From positions 1 to 12,416 of the forward strand of contig CALGGX010000135.1 of assembly GCA_937916025.1 (NCBI GenBank): 12,416 nucleotides of DNA. The letters are read 5' to 3'. The notes below the pieces were generated by a model. That model did not search any database. It saw nothing but the letters and a program-made list of their open reading frames with translations, and had not been told where the DNA came from. The stretch is from an uncultured Selenomonadales bacterium (lineage in GTDB: Bacteria; Bacillota_C; Negativicutes; Selenomonadales; Selenomonadaceae). The translations under genes were made by a program, and so were the position numbers. This document shows, piece by piece, positions 6,310-12,416 of the stretch; positions within the stretch are counted from its first letter, which is position 1, and the number at the start of each line of letters is the position of its first letter.

Positions 6310-8799
6310 TTAGTCTCGACTGCCGAGTTTTTCCTCGAGCCGACGCTTGAGCTCGCGCCGAAACTCCGTCTCTCCGCTTTGAAATGTCACTTCCACACAG
6401 ATCACGTAGATCGGGATGTTCCAATTCGCATTCGCCACCTCGACAGGAATTTTCACCGCGTCTTTTTCCGTGATCACGATCGACTCCGCGCCTTGCGCTT
6501 CCGCCTGTTGCAACACGTCTTCCATTTCTTTCATCGTGTACTCGTGATGGTCGGGGTATCGCAAACTCTCTATTATCTGCGCGCCGAGATCTTTCAGCGT
6601 CCGCTCGAACGACGCCGGATTGCCGATCGCCGATACCGCCATTATTCGCTTGCCGTTAATCCGATCGACACTCACGCCGTCGCCCGCCAAATTCACGTAC
6701 CACTCCGAAAGCGGGATGAAACATCTCGGCTGATGTATGCTCTCGACAATTTGCGCCTCGGCGTTGTACTTATGAACCGTCTCGCGAATGTACTCGCACG
6801 AGCCCGCCGCCGCCTGATCGACCTTCGTCATCAGACAGACATTCGCGCGGCTGATATGCGACATCGACTCTCGCAATGTTCCGCGCGGAAGTAAGTAGCC
6901 GTTGCCGAACACATTCACCGCGTCGACGAGCAGAATATCCATATCCCGAACCAATTGCCAATGCTGATAGCCGTCGTCGAGGATCGCCACCTCCGCGCCG
7001 AAGTGTTCGATCGCATATTGCCCCGTCACTGCGCGTTGAGCTCCGATCAATACCGGCACGTTCGGCAGATGCTTTGCGAGCATGTATGCCTCGTCGCCCG
7101 CCTCCGCCGCGTTCATTTTCAATTGCTTGCCGTCCGAAACAATGCCGACTTCTCCATGCCATTTCGCCCGATAGCCGCGATTTAAGATCACGACGCGATA
7201 TCCCATGTCGCGAATGTCGCGCGCCAATCTCTGCGCGGTCGGAGTTTTGCCCGTGCCGCCGACCGTGATGTTGCCGAGGCTGATCACATAACAATCGAGC
7301 TTCTGTTGACTCGACAGCCCGAGCTTGAATCCCAACAGCCGAATGTTGATCAGTTGCTCGTAAATCAGCGAGAAAACATACAGCACCGCCATCAGCACAT
7401 TCATCGTAATCCCGTGCACTTCTTTGTCGCGCATGATGTGCAGAAAATACGTCTGCAGGTTTTCAACCTTCTCGGTCGTGCGGACATGCTTTGCGTTCTC
7501 CTGCGCCTCGTACTCCGTCAGCATTTGCCGAAGCAGGATCGCCGACTTCCGAGACGCACCGCGATTTTCCTTGACGATCGCAATTGTTTCGGTTTCCAAT
7601 CGCCGACGCTCGTCCGGATCATCAAACAAAATCGCCGCTTTTTCGGCTAACTCTTTCGGACTGTTGACTGTTATGCAGGCGTTTCGATTTTTAAAAAGCG
7701 CGTGCGTGTCCTTGAAATTCTCCATGTGATGCCCGACGATGATCGCCTTGCCATGCGCCGCCGGCTCGAGAATGTTATGTCCGCCATGCGTCACCAGCGA
7801 ACCGCCGACATAGATCACATCGCCGATCGAATATACTTTTCCGAGCTCTCCGATCGTGTCGAGAATGATGATGTCTTCATTCGCCGACGGACGCTTCTGA
7901 AGTTCCGTTCGAGTGGCGACGGTAAAGCCTGCCTTTTTGCAAATGTGAACGACTTCCATGGTTCGGAGCAATTCGCGCGGAGCAATCACGAGCCGAGCCT
8001 TCGGATGATTCTCGCGAATTTTTTTAAACGCGCTGAGGACGTAAACTTCTTCCTTGCGATGAGAACTGCCGGCGAGCAAAATTCCCTCGGCATTCGTCAA
8101 GCCCATGTCGCGCAGAATTTTCGAGCGTTCCTCAGCCGTCACGTCGGTGTAAGTCTGATCGAATTTTGTATTGCCGGTGATGATCACGAGCTCCTCCGGC
8201 GCGCCGAGTTGTTTGATGTAATTTGCATCGATCGGCGACTGCATTGCAAAGAGTTTGACCGTCTTAATCATGTTCGTCAGGATCGAAAACAAATACTTAT
8301 AGCGTTTGACGCTCTTTTCGGAAATTCTGCCGTTGACCATCATGACAGGAACGCGGAGCTCGCGCGCGGCTTTTAAAAAATTCGGCCAGAGTTCGGTTTC
8401 GACATTCAAAAAAACTCTCGGATGAATGCGGCGAATTACATGCGCTGACACAAACGGCAGATCGAGCGGGAAGTAGATGATCGAATCGGCATCTTTGATG
8501 ATGCGGTGCGCCATTTCGTAGCCGCTCGTCGTCACGACCGAAACGAGAATCGGCGATTTCGGAAATTCTTGCCGAAACTCTTTGATCAGAGGACTCGTCG
8601 CAACGATCTCTCCGACAGACGCGGCGTGAACCCAAATGCAATTCTTTTTCGCGACCGGCTCGAGCGCGGAATCGGGAATGAATCCGAGGCTCTGTTTGAT
8701 GCGCTCGACGAAGCCTTTTTCGCGAATCGCGCGGATCATGAACATCGGAATGATGAAGATCACGACGAGGATCGCCGCTATATTGTAAAGCAGCTGCAT
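6310..8799 (-). CDS. waaA-lpxK: Fused Kdo transferase (WaaA) and lipid A 4'-kinase (LpxK)
   Basis: One unbroken 829-aa frame holds two complete lipid A enzymes. Residues 1 to about 427 are WaaA/KdtA: an N-terminal membrane anchor (about 3-24), 'WVHAASVGE' with the catalytic-type Glu64, 'ETELWPN' (134-140), 'GGSLVTHGGHNILEPAAHG' (332-350) and 'HHMENF'. A charged linker (about 428-460) leads to LpxK: a membrane-associated helix (about 464-485), P-loop 'GNITVGGTGKTP' (509-520), 'ILNRGYR' (538-544), 'DDGYQH' (608-613), 'LLPRGTLRE' (636-644), 'YPDHHEYT' (748-755) and 'ITEKDAVKI' (776-784). LpxK phosphorylates the disaccharide precursor to lipid IVA and WaaA then adds Kdo, so consecutive steps are joined. 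ATG 8799 has GAGGTGA about 4 bases upstream. First gene of the Kdo operon. No inactivating change is seen in either half. Confidence 0.95.
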   Translation of the reverse strand: MQLLYNIAAILVVIFIIPMFMIRAIREKGFVERIKQSLGFIPDSALEPVAKKNCIWVHAASVGEIVATSPLIKEFRQEFPKSPILVSVVTTSGYEMAHRIIKDADSIIYFPLDLPFVSAHVIRRIHPRVFLNVETELWPNFLKAARELRVPVMMVNGRISEKSVKRYKYLFSILTNMIKTVKLFAMQSPIDANYIKQLGAPEELVIITGNTKFDQTYTDVTAEERSKILRDMGLTNAEGILLAGSSHRKEEVYVLSAFKKIRENHPKARLVIAPRELLRTMEVVHICKKAGFTVATRTELQKRPSANEDIIILDTIGELGKVYSIGDVIYVGGSLVTHGGHNILEPAAHGKAIIVGHHMENFKDTHALFKNRNACITVNSPKELAEKAAILFDDPDERRRLETETIAIVKENRGASRKSAILLRQMLTEYEAQENAKHVRTTEKVENLQTYFLHIMRDKEVHGITMNVLMAVLYVFSLIYEQLINIRLLGFKLGLSSQQKLDCYVISLGNITVGGTGKTPTAQRLARDIRDMGYRVVILNRGYRAKWHGEVGIVSDGKQLKMNAAEAGDEAYMLAKHLPNVPVLIGAQRAVTGQYAIEHFGAEVAILDDGYQHWQLVRDMDILLVDAVNVFGNGYLLPRGTLRESMSHISRANVCLMTKVDQAAAGSCEYIRETVHKYNAEAQIVESIHQPRCFIPLSEWYVNLAGDGVSVDRINGKRIMAVSAIGNPASFERTLKDLGAQIIESLRYPDHHEYTMKEMEDVLQQAEAQGAESIVITEKDAVKIPVEVANANWNIPIYVICVEVTFQSGETEFRRELKRRLEEKLGSRD

Positions 8800-8829
8800 T
8801 GACTCACCTCAAAAAATTTTTTCGCGCAT

Positions 8830-8858
8830 AGTCTACAGTTTATGAAGAAAAAATGCAA
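8830..8858 (-). promoter_or_regulatory. Probable promoter of the waaA-lpxK/kds operon
   Basis: On the minus strand, -35 TTGCAT (8853-8858), a 17-base spacer and -10 TAGACT (8830-8835; 4 of 6). An A-rich stretch precedes the -35. The match is moderate, but the same AAGTTGCAT core is found at the tolC promoter, and it is the best candidate between the divergent genes. Transcription would start near 8823. Confidence 0.45.
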
Positions 8859-8864
8859 CTTCTT

Positions 8865-8893
8865 TTGACGATTGAAAAAAACTGTGATAAAAT
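8865..8893 (+). promoter_or_regulatory. Strong sigma70-type promoter of mlaD
   Basis: -35 TTGACG (8865-8870; 5 of 6), a 17-base spacer and -10 TAAAAT (8888-8893; 5 of 6) with an extended TGA just before it. Transcription would start near 8900, about 32 bases before the mlaD ATG. The -35 lies seven bases from the -35 of the divergent waaA-lpxK promoter, so the two polymerase sites overlap and probably compete. Confidence 0.75.
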
Positions 8894-8918
8894 TTTTTGC
8901 AGTCAATGCAAAGCGCGG

Positions 8919-8927
8919 AGGAGGTGA
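8919..8927 (+). promoter_or_regulatory. Strong ribosome binding site of mlaD
   Basis: AGGAGGTGA is a full-length match to the 16S rRNA 3' end, ending four bases before the ATG at 8932. It decides the mlaD start: an upstream in-frame TTG at 8872 lies inside the promoter, before the expected transcription start. Confidence 0.85.
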
Positions 8928-8931
8928 GAAA

Positions 8932-10233
8932 ATGAATGCGGAAGCAAAAGTCGGAGCGTTTACCATCGGCGGACTCATGATGTTGCTCGCAACCGTTTTT
9001 TCACTCGGCAATTTTAATTTCGGCTCCGACGACGAATATGTTCTCTACGCCGGCTTCGGTCAGGTTATCGGCTTGGAACCGCAGGCGGCGGTGATGCTGG
9101 CGGGCGTTCCGATCGGAAAAGTCGTTGATATCAAAAACGACGGCGGCGGCGTAACCGTCACGATGCAAATCGCCGACAAGACGAAAATTCCTGCCGAATC
9201 GACCGTAACGATTGCAAGCTCCGGCGTGATGGGCTCGAAATTCGTCAACATTCTGCCGAAGAAGAGCAACGGTGCTTTTCTCAAGAACGGCGATTATCTC
9301 TACGGCTCGGACGAAGCCGGCATGGATTCGATGTTCGAGAGCATGAACAAAGCCCTCGAGAAAGTTGACGATATTTTGATCTCGCTGAACAAAATCATCG
9401 GCGATCCGGCGTTTCAACAGTCGCTGGTCGAAATGACAAGCAACATGAACGATGCGTCCGAACACATGAAAGGCTTAATGACGACGCTCGATCGAATGGC
9501 GGCGACAAACGAGAACAACGTCAATCAAATGGTGCAACAGATGGGCTCGTCATTGGCTTCGTTGGAATCGACGATGCAAACCGTCGAGCATATGGCAGAG
9601 AGCATGGATAATCTCGTGAGCGATCCGCAAGCGGCGGACGATCTGAAAAATACGCTGTCAAACGTCTCGGCAGCGAGTAAAAGTATTGCAAACATGGCAG
9701 AAAACATGGAAGGCGTGCTCGGCGACAAGCAGACGGCGGAAGATATGAAGGCGACGATCCATAACGCGAGGAATTTGAGCGAACGCGCGGATAATATGTT
9801 GCAAAAAGTGAGCGGCGCGGTCGATAAAGTTTCAAAGACCGAAGTGACGCCGGAAGTCGAATTGAAATATTCCGGCTCCGCGCATGATTGGGATACGAAC
9901 TTCAATGTCGACGTGAAGAATGAAGATGTGAGTTTGGTGCTCGGCATTGAAGACATCGGCGACGGCAATCAATTGAATGCGCAAGTCGGCAAACAGTTTG
10001 ACGAGCTGAATGCGCGCGCGGGCATCATTTCCGGCAAGCCCGGCGTCGGTGTCGATTACGATGTCGGCAGTAAATTGCGGGTTTCGGCGGAAGCATACGA
10101 TCTGAAGGACGAAAAAATTCGACTGAAATCGCAATACAAGATCGCGGACTCGACTTATCTGCTCGGCGAATGGCATGACGTTACCGATTCTGATAATCGC
10201 GCGGCGTATTTCGGAATGAAACGCGAATTTTAA
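8932..10233 (+). CDS. mlaD: MlaD: MCE-domain phospholipid transport protein with C-terminal beta-domain
   Basis: This 433-aa MCE protein would bind MlaE/MlaF in the inner membrane and conduct phospholipids across the periplasm. A short cytoplasmic N-terminus precedes one transmembrane helix (about 8-25). The MCE domain (about 35-112) contains 'GLEPQAAVMLAGVPIGKVVDI' split by its usual loop, and 'SGVMGSKFVNI'. Residues about 125-300 are predicted helical/coiled coil with Met-rich heptads and three related segments opening at GDP (157), SDP (230) and GDK (264). Residues about 305-433 alternate polar and hydrophobic positions like amphipathic beta-strands and end in 'YFGMKREF', with a terminal Phe as in outer-membrane barrels. 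E. coli MlaD is only about 180 aa; the longer form matches what I recall of Veillonella parvula. Start set by the strong ribosome site. No terminator follows. Confidence 0.93.
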   Translation: MNAEAKVGAFTIGGLMMLLATVFSLGNFNFGSDDEYVLYAGFGQVIGLEPQAAVMLAGVPIGKVVDIKNDGGGVTVTMQIADKTKIPAESTVTIASSGVMGSKFVNILPKKSNGAFLKNGDYLYGSDEAGMDSMFESMNKALEKVDDILISLNKIIGDPAFQQSLVEMTSNMNDASEHMKGLMTTLDRMAATNENNVNQMVQQMGSSLASLESTMQTVEHMAESMDNLVSDPQAADDLKNTLSNVSAASKSIANMAENMEGVLGDKQTAEDMKATIHNARNLSERADNMLQKVSGAVDKVSKTEVTPEVELKYSGSAHDWDTNFNVDVKNEDVSLVLGIEDIGDGNQLNAQVGKQFDELNARAGIISGKPGVGVDYDVGSKLRVSAEAYDLKDEKIRLKSQYKIADSTYLLGEWHDVTDSDNRAAYFGMKREF

Positions 10234-10257
10234 TCTCCATGTCGACTGCAAAAAAAG

Positions 10258-10286
10258 TTGCATTGTAATTGCGTCTGCGTTAAAAT
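10258..10286 (+). promoter_or_regulatory. Probable promoter of the tolC leader
   Basis: -35 TTGCAT (10258-10263), a 17-base spacer and -10 TAAAAT (10281-10286; 5 of 6), preceded by an A-tract. Transcription would begin near 10293, giving a leader of about 240 bases. The -35 region AAGTTGCAT also occurs at the waaA-lpxK promoter. Confidence 0.6.
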
Positions 10287-10292
10287 TATTGA

Positions 10293-10533
10293 GAAGCGGC
10301 GTAAGTTCTCCGAATTTATTCCCGGCGATATCAGCCGCACTTGACATGAAAATCTTCATTTGATGCGCTCCCGATAGCGATTGGTCTTTCGCGCAAACCA
10401 AAAGCGAGATAAGTAAACTGAAGCCTGCGGGCGACAGTGTATGGGTAATTTGGCAATGCCTTCGAGCATGTTGTGATCTCGAGAATCCCCTGTGGGGAGT
10501 GTCAATGAGCTACGGAATGGAGTGAGATACACT
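10293..10533 (+). other. Untranslated, apparently structured leader upstream of the tolC-like gene
   Basis: Bases 10234-10533 hold no convincing gene. Several pairings can be read by eye: a hairpin ACTG-AA-GCC-loop-GGC-GA-CAGT (10417-10438) with a GA-rich internal loop; CAATGC (10454-10459) with GCA-TG-TTG (10466-10473); TCGAG (10462-10466) with CTCGA (10478-10482); and TCCCC-TGT-GGGGA (10486-10498). A 9-base long-range pair joins ACAGTGTAT (10434-10442) to ATACACTGT (10527-10535), which covers the first two bases of the GTG start and shares bases with the first hairpin. I cannot assign a known riboswitch. A decayed group II intron or other mobile RNA remnant is an alternative. Confidence 0.4.
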
Positions 10534-11914
10534 GTGATAATAAAAAAGAAGCTGACGATGTTGCTCCTTGCGGGACTTATGAGCTTCGCGCCGACCATGA
10601 GCGAGGCGGCGGAGATCGTAGACATCAATCTCGAAGACAGCGTTCAGCGAGCTTTCGCCAACAACAGAACAATAAAACAGGCGGCTGCAAACCGCGAATC
10701 GGCGTTTTGGTCATTAAGCTCCGCGCGTCGTCAATCAAATCCGACGGTGAATTGGACGATGGGCGGTTCTCACGTCGGCGGCAAATCATACGAAAACAGC
10801 AATTACGACAATTCATGGAGTAATACGGCAACGCTGTCGATGCCGCTCTATACCGGCAAGCGACTCGAAGAACAGCGCGAAGCCGCGCGGCTCGCTCTCA
10901 ATCTTGCCGATCTTCAGCTCGAGACGACGCTTCAAAGCATCAGAATGCAGGCAACTTCATATTACTATCAAGTGTTGCACACGCGCAATATGATCGAAGT
11001 CGAAGAAGAATCCGTTCGCGCATTGCAGGAACATCTCGACAACGTCAATGCGCAATTTCGCGTCGGCACGGTTGCAAAATCCGACGTGCTTTCCTCGCAA
11101 GTCAATCTCGCCGAAGCCGAACAGGCTCTCATCACCGCGCAAAACAATTACGACAATGCCGTTGCGCAATTGAACAATTTCATCGGCTTGCCGACCGATA
11201 CGATACTTCGACCGCAGGAACAACTCACTTACAATCGATACAATTTTGATCTTGCAAGTTGCACGGCGTATGCGCTCGACAATCATCCCGATTGCGCGAT
11301 TGCCGATTATCAAGTCCGTCAGGCGCAGGCAAATCGCCGCGCGCTTAAAGCCGGTTATCGCCCGAGCGTCAATGCCGTTGCCACGAAAAACATCACCGGC
11401 AAGGAACCTTTTCGCGACAACATCCCTTGCAAGCGCGGAAGAAACCGCCGCCGCCACTCGCGAATCGATCCAACTCAGCGTTCAGGAAGCATTTTTGGAT
11501 CTCCGCGCGGCCGAAAAAAATATTGCCACGACCGCCCTCGCGATTGAACTCGCCGAAGAAGATTATAAAATCGCGCAAGTGCGTTATGCCGCCGGCGTCG
11601 ATACAAACCTTGCCGTCATCGACTCCGAAGAAGATTTGACCGATGCCAGATCAAATTATTACTATGCGCTTTACACTTACAACACCGCAAAAGCCGCGCT
11701 CGATTATGCCATGGGTATTCCCGTCAGCATCGACGTAACCCGCTACGTCAACGCGGCGAATGAAGGCAAGACGGCGGATGCGGCGCGCGAAGAAGCGGCG
11801 ATCACCGACGAAGCCTCGCTCGTTCCGAAGGCGGAAACTCCCGCGCCGGTCGTTCGGATGAGCGGACTCGACGATGCAAAGCCTTTCGTCACGGAAGTTG
11901 TCGACTCAAATTGA
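10534..11914 (+). pseudogene. tolC: TolC-family outer-membrane efflux protein, frameshifted by internal deletion
   Basis: TolC-type proteins form trimeric outer-membrane/periplasmic channels. GTG 10534 opens a signal peptide ('IIKKKLTMLLLAGLMSFA', cleavage likely near 'SEA'), then a normal first OEP repeat: 'LEDSVQRAFANN', 'MPLYTGKR', 'FRVGTVAKSDVLSSQVNLAEAE' (in two parts) and 'QLNNFIGLP'. The frame runs to 'RPSVNAVATKNITG...FRDN' (codon ending 11421), then turns to a basic non-homologous tail with a stop at 11545-11547. Homology resumes in the +1-shifted frame at 11423 with 'SLASAEETAAATRESIQ' and continues through 'RYAAGVDTNLAVIDSEED' to TGA 11912-11914. The family normally has about 30 residues here (the second beta-hairpin, W.(V/A)G...W..FD.G type), so bases are missing, not merely misread. 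It could be a true mutation or an assembly collapse. Confidence 0.8.
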
Positions 11915-11938
11915 GCCGTTTGTTTATGCTGTACTCGG

Positions 11939-11978
11939 ATTGCTGATCAAAACGATTTTTGATCAGTAATTTTTTTTT
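11939..11978 (+). terminator. Intrinsic terminator after the tolC-like gene
   Basis: A perfect 10-bp stem CTGATCAAAA (11943-11952) / TTTTGATCAG (11957-11966) with a 4-base loop CGAT is extended by ATTG/TAAT (one G-U) to 14 bp. A run of nine T (11970-11978) follows. It begins about 25 bases after the tolC stop and separates it from the TamB-like gene, which has its own promoter immediately downstream. Confidence 0.9.
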
Positions 11979-11983
11979 AACCG

Positions 11984-12012
11984 TTGCCAACTGTTTTCAT
12001 ACAATGTATAAT
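11984..12012 (+). promoter_or_regulatory. Near-consensus sigma70-type promoter of the TamB-like gene
   Basis: -35 TTGCCA (11984-11989; 5 of 6), exactly 17 bases, and -10 TATAAT (12007-12012; perfect). It starts six bases after the terminator T-run. Transcription would start near 12019, giving a leader of about 110 bases that contains the heptad repeat. Confidence 0.8.
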
Positions 12013-12052
12013 GCTGAAAAAATCCTGTCAAAACCAACAAAATCTGAAAGCC

Positions 12053-12101
12053 AATTTCTAATTCCAAATTCCCAATTACGAATTACGAATTACGAATTAC
12101 G
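12053..12101 (+). repeat. Heptanucleotide tandem repeat, seven units, in the TamB-like gene leader
   Basis: Seven consecutive 7-base units all begin AATT: AATTTCT, AATTCCA, AATTCCC, then four identical AATTACG units (12074-12101). The array lies between the promoter and the ribosome binding site. Such repeats can change copy number by slippage; here that would alter leader length rather than promoter spacing or reading frame. Confidence 0.9.
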
Positions 12102-12129
12102 CATTGCTTTTGAAAGGGGGGCGGAGTCG

Positions 12130-12416
12130 ATGAAAAAATATCTCAAAGCATTTGCGGGAGTAATTGCGGGAGTGAGTTTGGCGTTGACGGCGGGAGCCGG
12201 ATACATTTACACACAGCGCGACGCCTTGCTGAAGCGCGCGGTAACGGAAGCATCGGCGTTCGCGTCGAAAACACTCGGCACAAAAGTCGTGATCGAAAAT
12301 GCCGTCCTCGGAGATATCACGTCCGGCGCGAGCGATATTTCGGTCAGCGGGCTCGCGATTTATGACAAGCATTCCGAACTCATTGCAAAAGCCGACCGAG
12401 CCGATATCAATTTCCG
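12130..12416 (+). CDS. TamB/AsmA-like envelope protein, N-terminal part (3' end outside window)
   Basis: ATG 12130 opens a frame that runs off the window; 95 full codons are visible. The N-terminus 'MKKYLKAFAGVIAGVSLALT' continues hydrophobic to about residue 25, an uncleaved inner-membrane anchor or signal. A helix 'RDALLKRAVTEASAFASKTLG' (two halves) and 'TKVVIENAVLGDI...ISVSGLAIYDKHSELIAKADRADINF' follow. The 'G..V.I..........ISV.GL.IYDK...LIAKADRADI' pattern is the start of the AsmA/TamB bridge-like repeat region, in which phospholipids or barrel precursors move along a beta-groove. The purine run AAAGGGGGGCGGAG before the ATG supplies the ribosome site. Position after mlaD and tolC fits the TamB of Negativicutes envelope clusters. 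Family call rests on the N-terminus only; other AsmA-like proteins (YdbH/DUF748) are possible. Confidence 0.7.
   Translation, partial: MKKYLKAFAGVIAGVSLALTAGAGYIYTQRDALLKRAVTEASAFASKTLGTKVVIENAVLGDITSGASDISVSGLAIYDKHSELIAKADRADINF

Noticed and set aside
6290..6424. Longer kdsB reading frame starting at ATG 6424
   Set aside because: It adds 45 residues unlike any KdsB and overlaps the end of waaA-lpxK by 115 bases, while a TTG with a good ribosome site sits exactly where the family begins.
8872..8931. Longer mlaD start at TTG 8872
   Set aside because: This codon lies inside the -35/-10 region, upstream of the expected transcript start, and would add 20 unconserved residues before the strong ribosome site and ATG.
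10244..10263. Possible terminator after mlaD (TGCAA, A-tract loop, TTGCA)
   Set aside because: The stem is only 5 bp with an A-rich loop and no following T-run; the bases are better explained as promoter upstream sequence.
10341..10369. Perfect -35 hexamer TTGACA in the tolC leader
   Set aside because: No -10-like hexamer lies 15 to 18 bases downstream, so it is not called a promoter.
10356..10628. 90-aa minus-strand open frame across the tolC leader
   Set aside because: No ribosome site, no recognisable domain, and it overlaps the signal peptide region of the tolC-like gene.
11412..11430. Programmed frameshift as an explanation for the split tolC
   Set aside because: There is no slippery heptamer at the junction, and a stretch of conserved residues is missing, which a frameshift alone cannot supply.
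12097..12372. 91-aa minus-strand open frame over the TamB-like gene start
   Set aside because: Shadow of the plus-strand gene, which has a promoter, ribosome site and membrane anchor; the antisense product is Arg-rich without motifs.
1..12416. CRISPR arrays, tRNA, rRNA and insertion sequences
   Set aside because: Reading both strands showed no spaced direct repeats, tRNA-like cloverleaf, rRNA segment or transposase gene; the only tandem array is the short heptad repeat upstream of the TamB-like gene.

Overview
The window looks like an outer-membrane-biogenesis region of a diderm Firmicute, most probably a member of the Negativicutes (Selenomonadales/Acidaminococcales-like). The sequence shows lipid A/Kdo genes and a minimal Mla system (E, F and D only), with Firmicute-style strong Shine-Dalgarno sites. 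MlaD has a long helical region and a C-terminal beta-domain, an architecture I know from Veillonella parvula. The taxonomic call is inference from gene content; no rRNA or other marker gene is present.

Layout. (1) Bases 1-1589, plus strand: the 3' end of aroE (shikimate dehydrogenase), overlapping a short, apparently orphan PilB/GspE-type secretion ATPase. (2) Bases 1586-3092, minus strand: mlaE-mlaF, the inner-membrane permease and ATPase of a phospholipid transporter. (3) Bases 3108-3764, minus strand: two small overlapping, AT-rich genes with their own good sigma70-type promoter. They resemble a BECR-fold toxin and a DUF2283 partner, and sit between the Kdo genes and mlaEF. (4) Bases 3769-8799, minus strand: a tight Kdo/lipid A operon, transcribed as waaA-lpxK (one fused 829-aa protein), kdsB, kdsA, kdsD. 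(5) Bases 8800-8931: a divergent promoter region. (6) Bases 8932-12416, plus strand: mlaD, then an untranslated stretch of about 300 bases with foldable elements, a tolC-like gene broken by an internal out-of-frame deletion, a clear intrinsic terminator, and the start of a TamB/AsmA-like gene behind a near-consensus promoter and a heptanucleotide tandem repeat.

How the genes work together. KdsD makes arabinose-5-phosphate, KdsA condenses it with PEP to Kdo-8-phosphate, and KdsB activates Kdo as CMP-Kdo. The fused LpxK/WaaA would phosphorylate the lipid A precursor and then add Kdo. The KdsC phosphatase step is not encoded here. MlaE, MlaF and MlaD form an inner-membrane MCE transporter; the C-terminal part of MlaD looks able to reach and insert in the outer membrane, so it could act as a one-protein bridge between membranes. 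TolC- and TamB-like neighbours fit the same theme of envelope-spanning conduits.

Most worth a second look: the MlaD bridge architecture and the split mla locus, the WaaA-LpxK fusion, the toxin-antitoxin-like insertion, the untranslated tolC leader with mutually exclusive pairings, the tolC lesion, and the heptad repeat upstream of the TamB-like gene.
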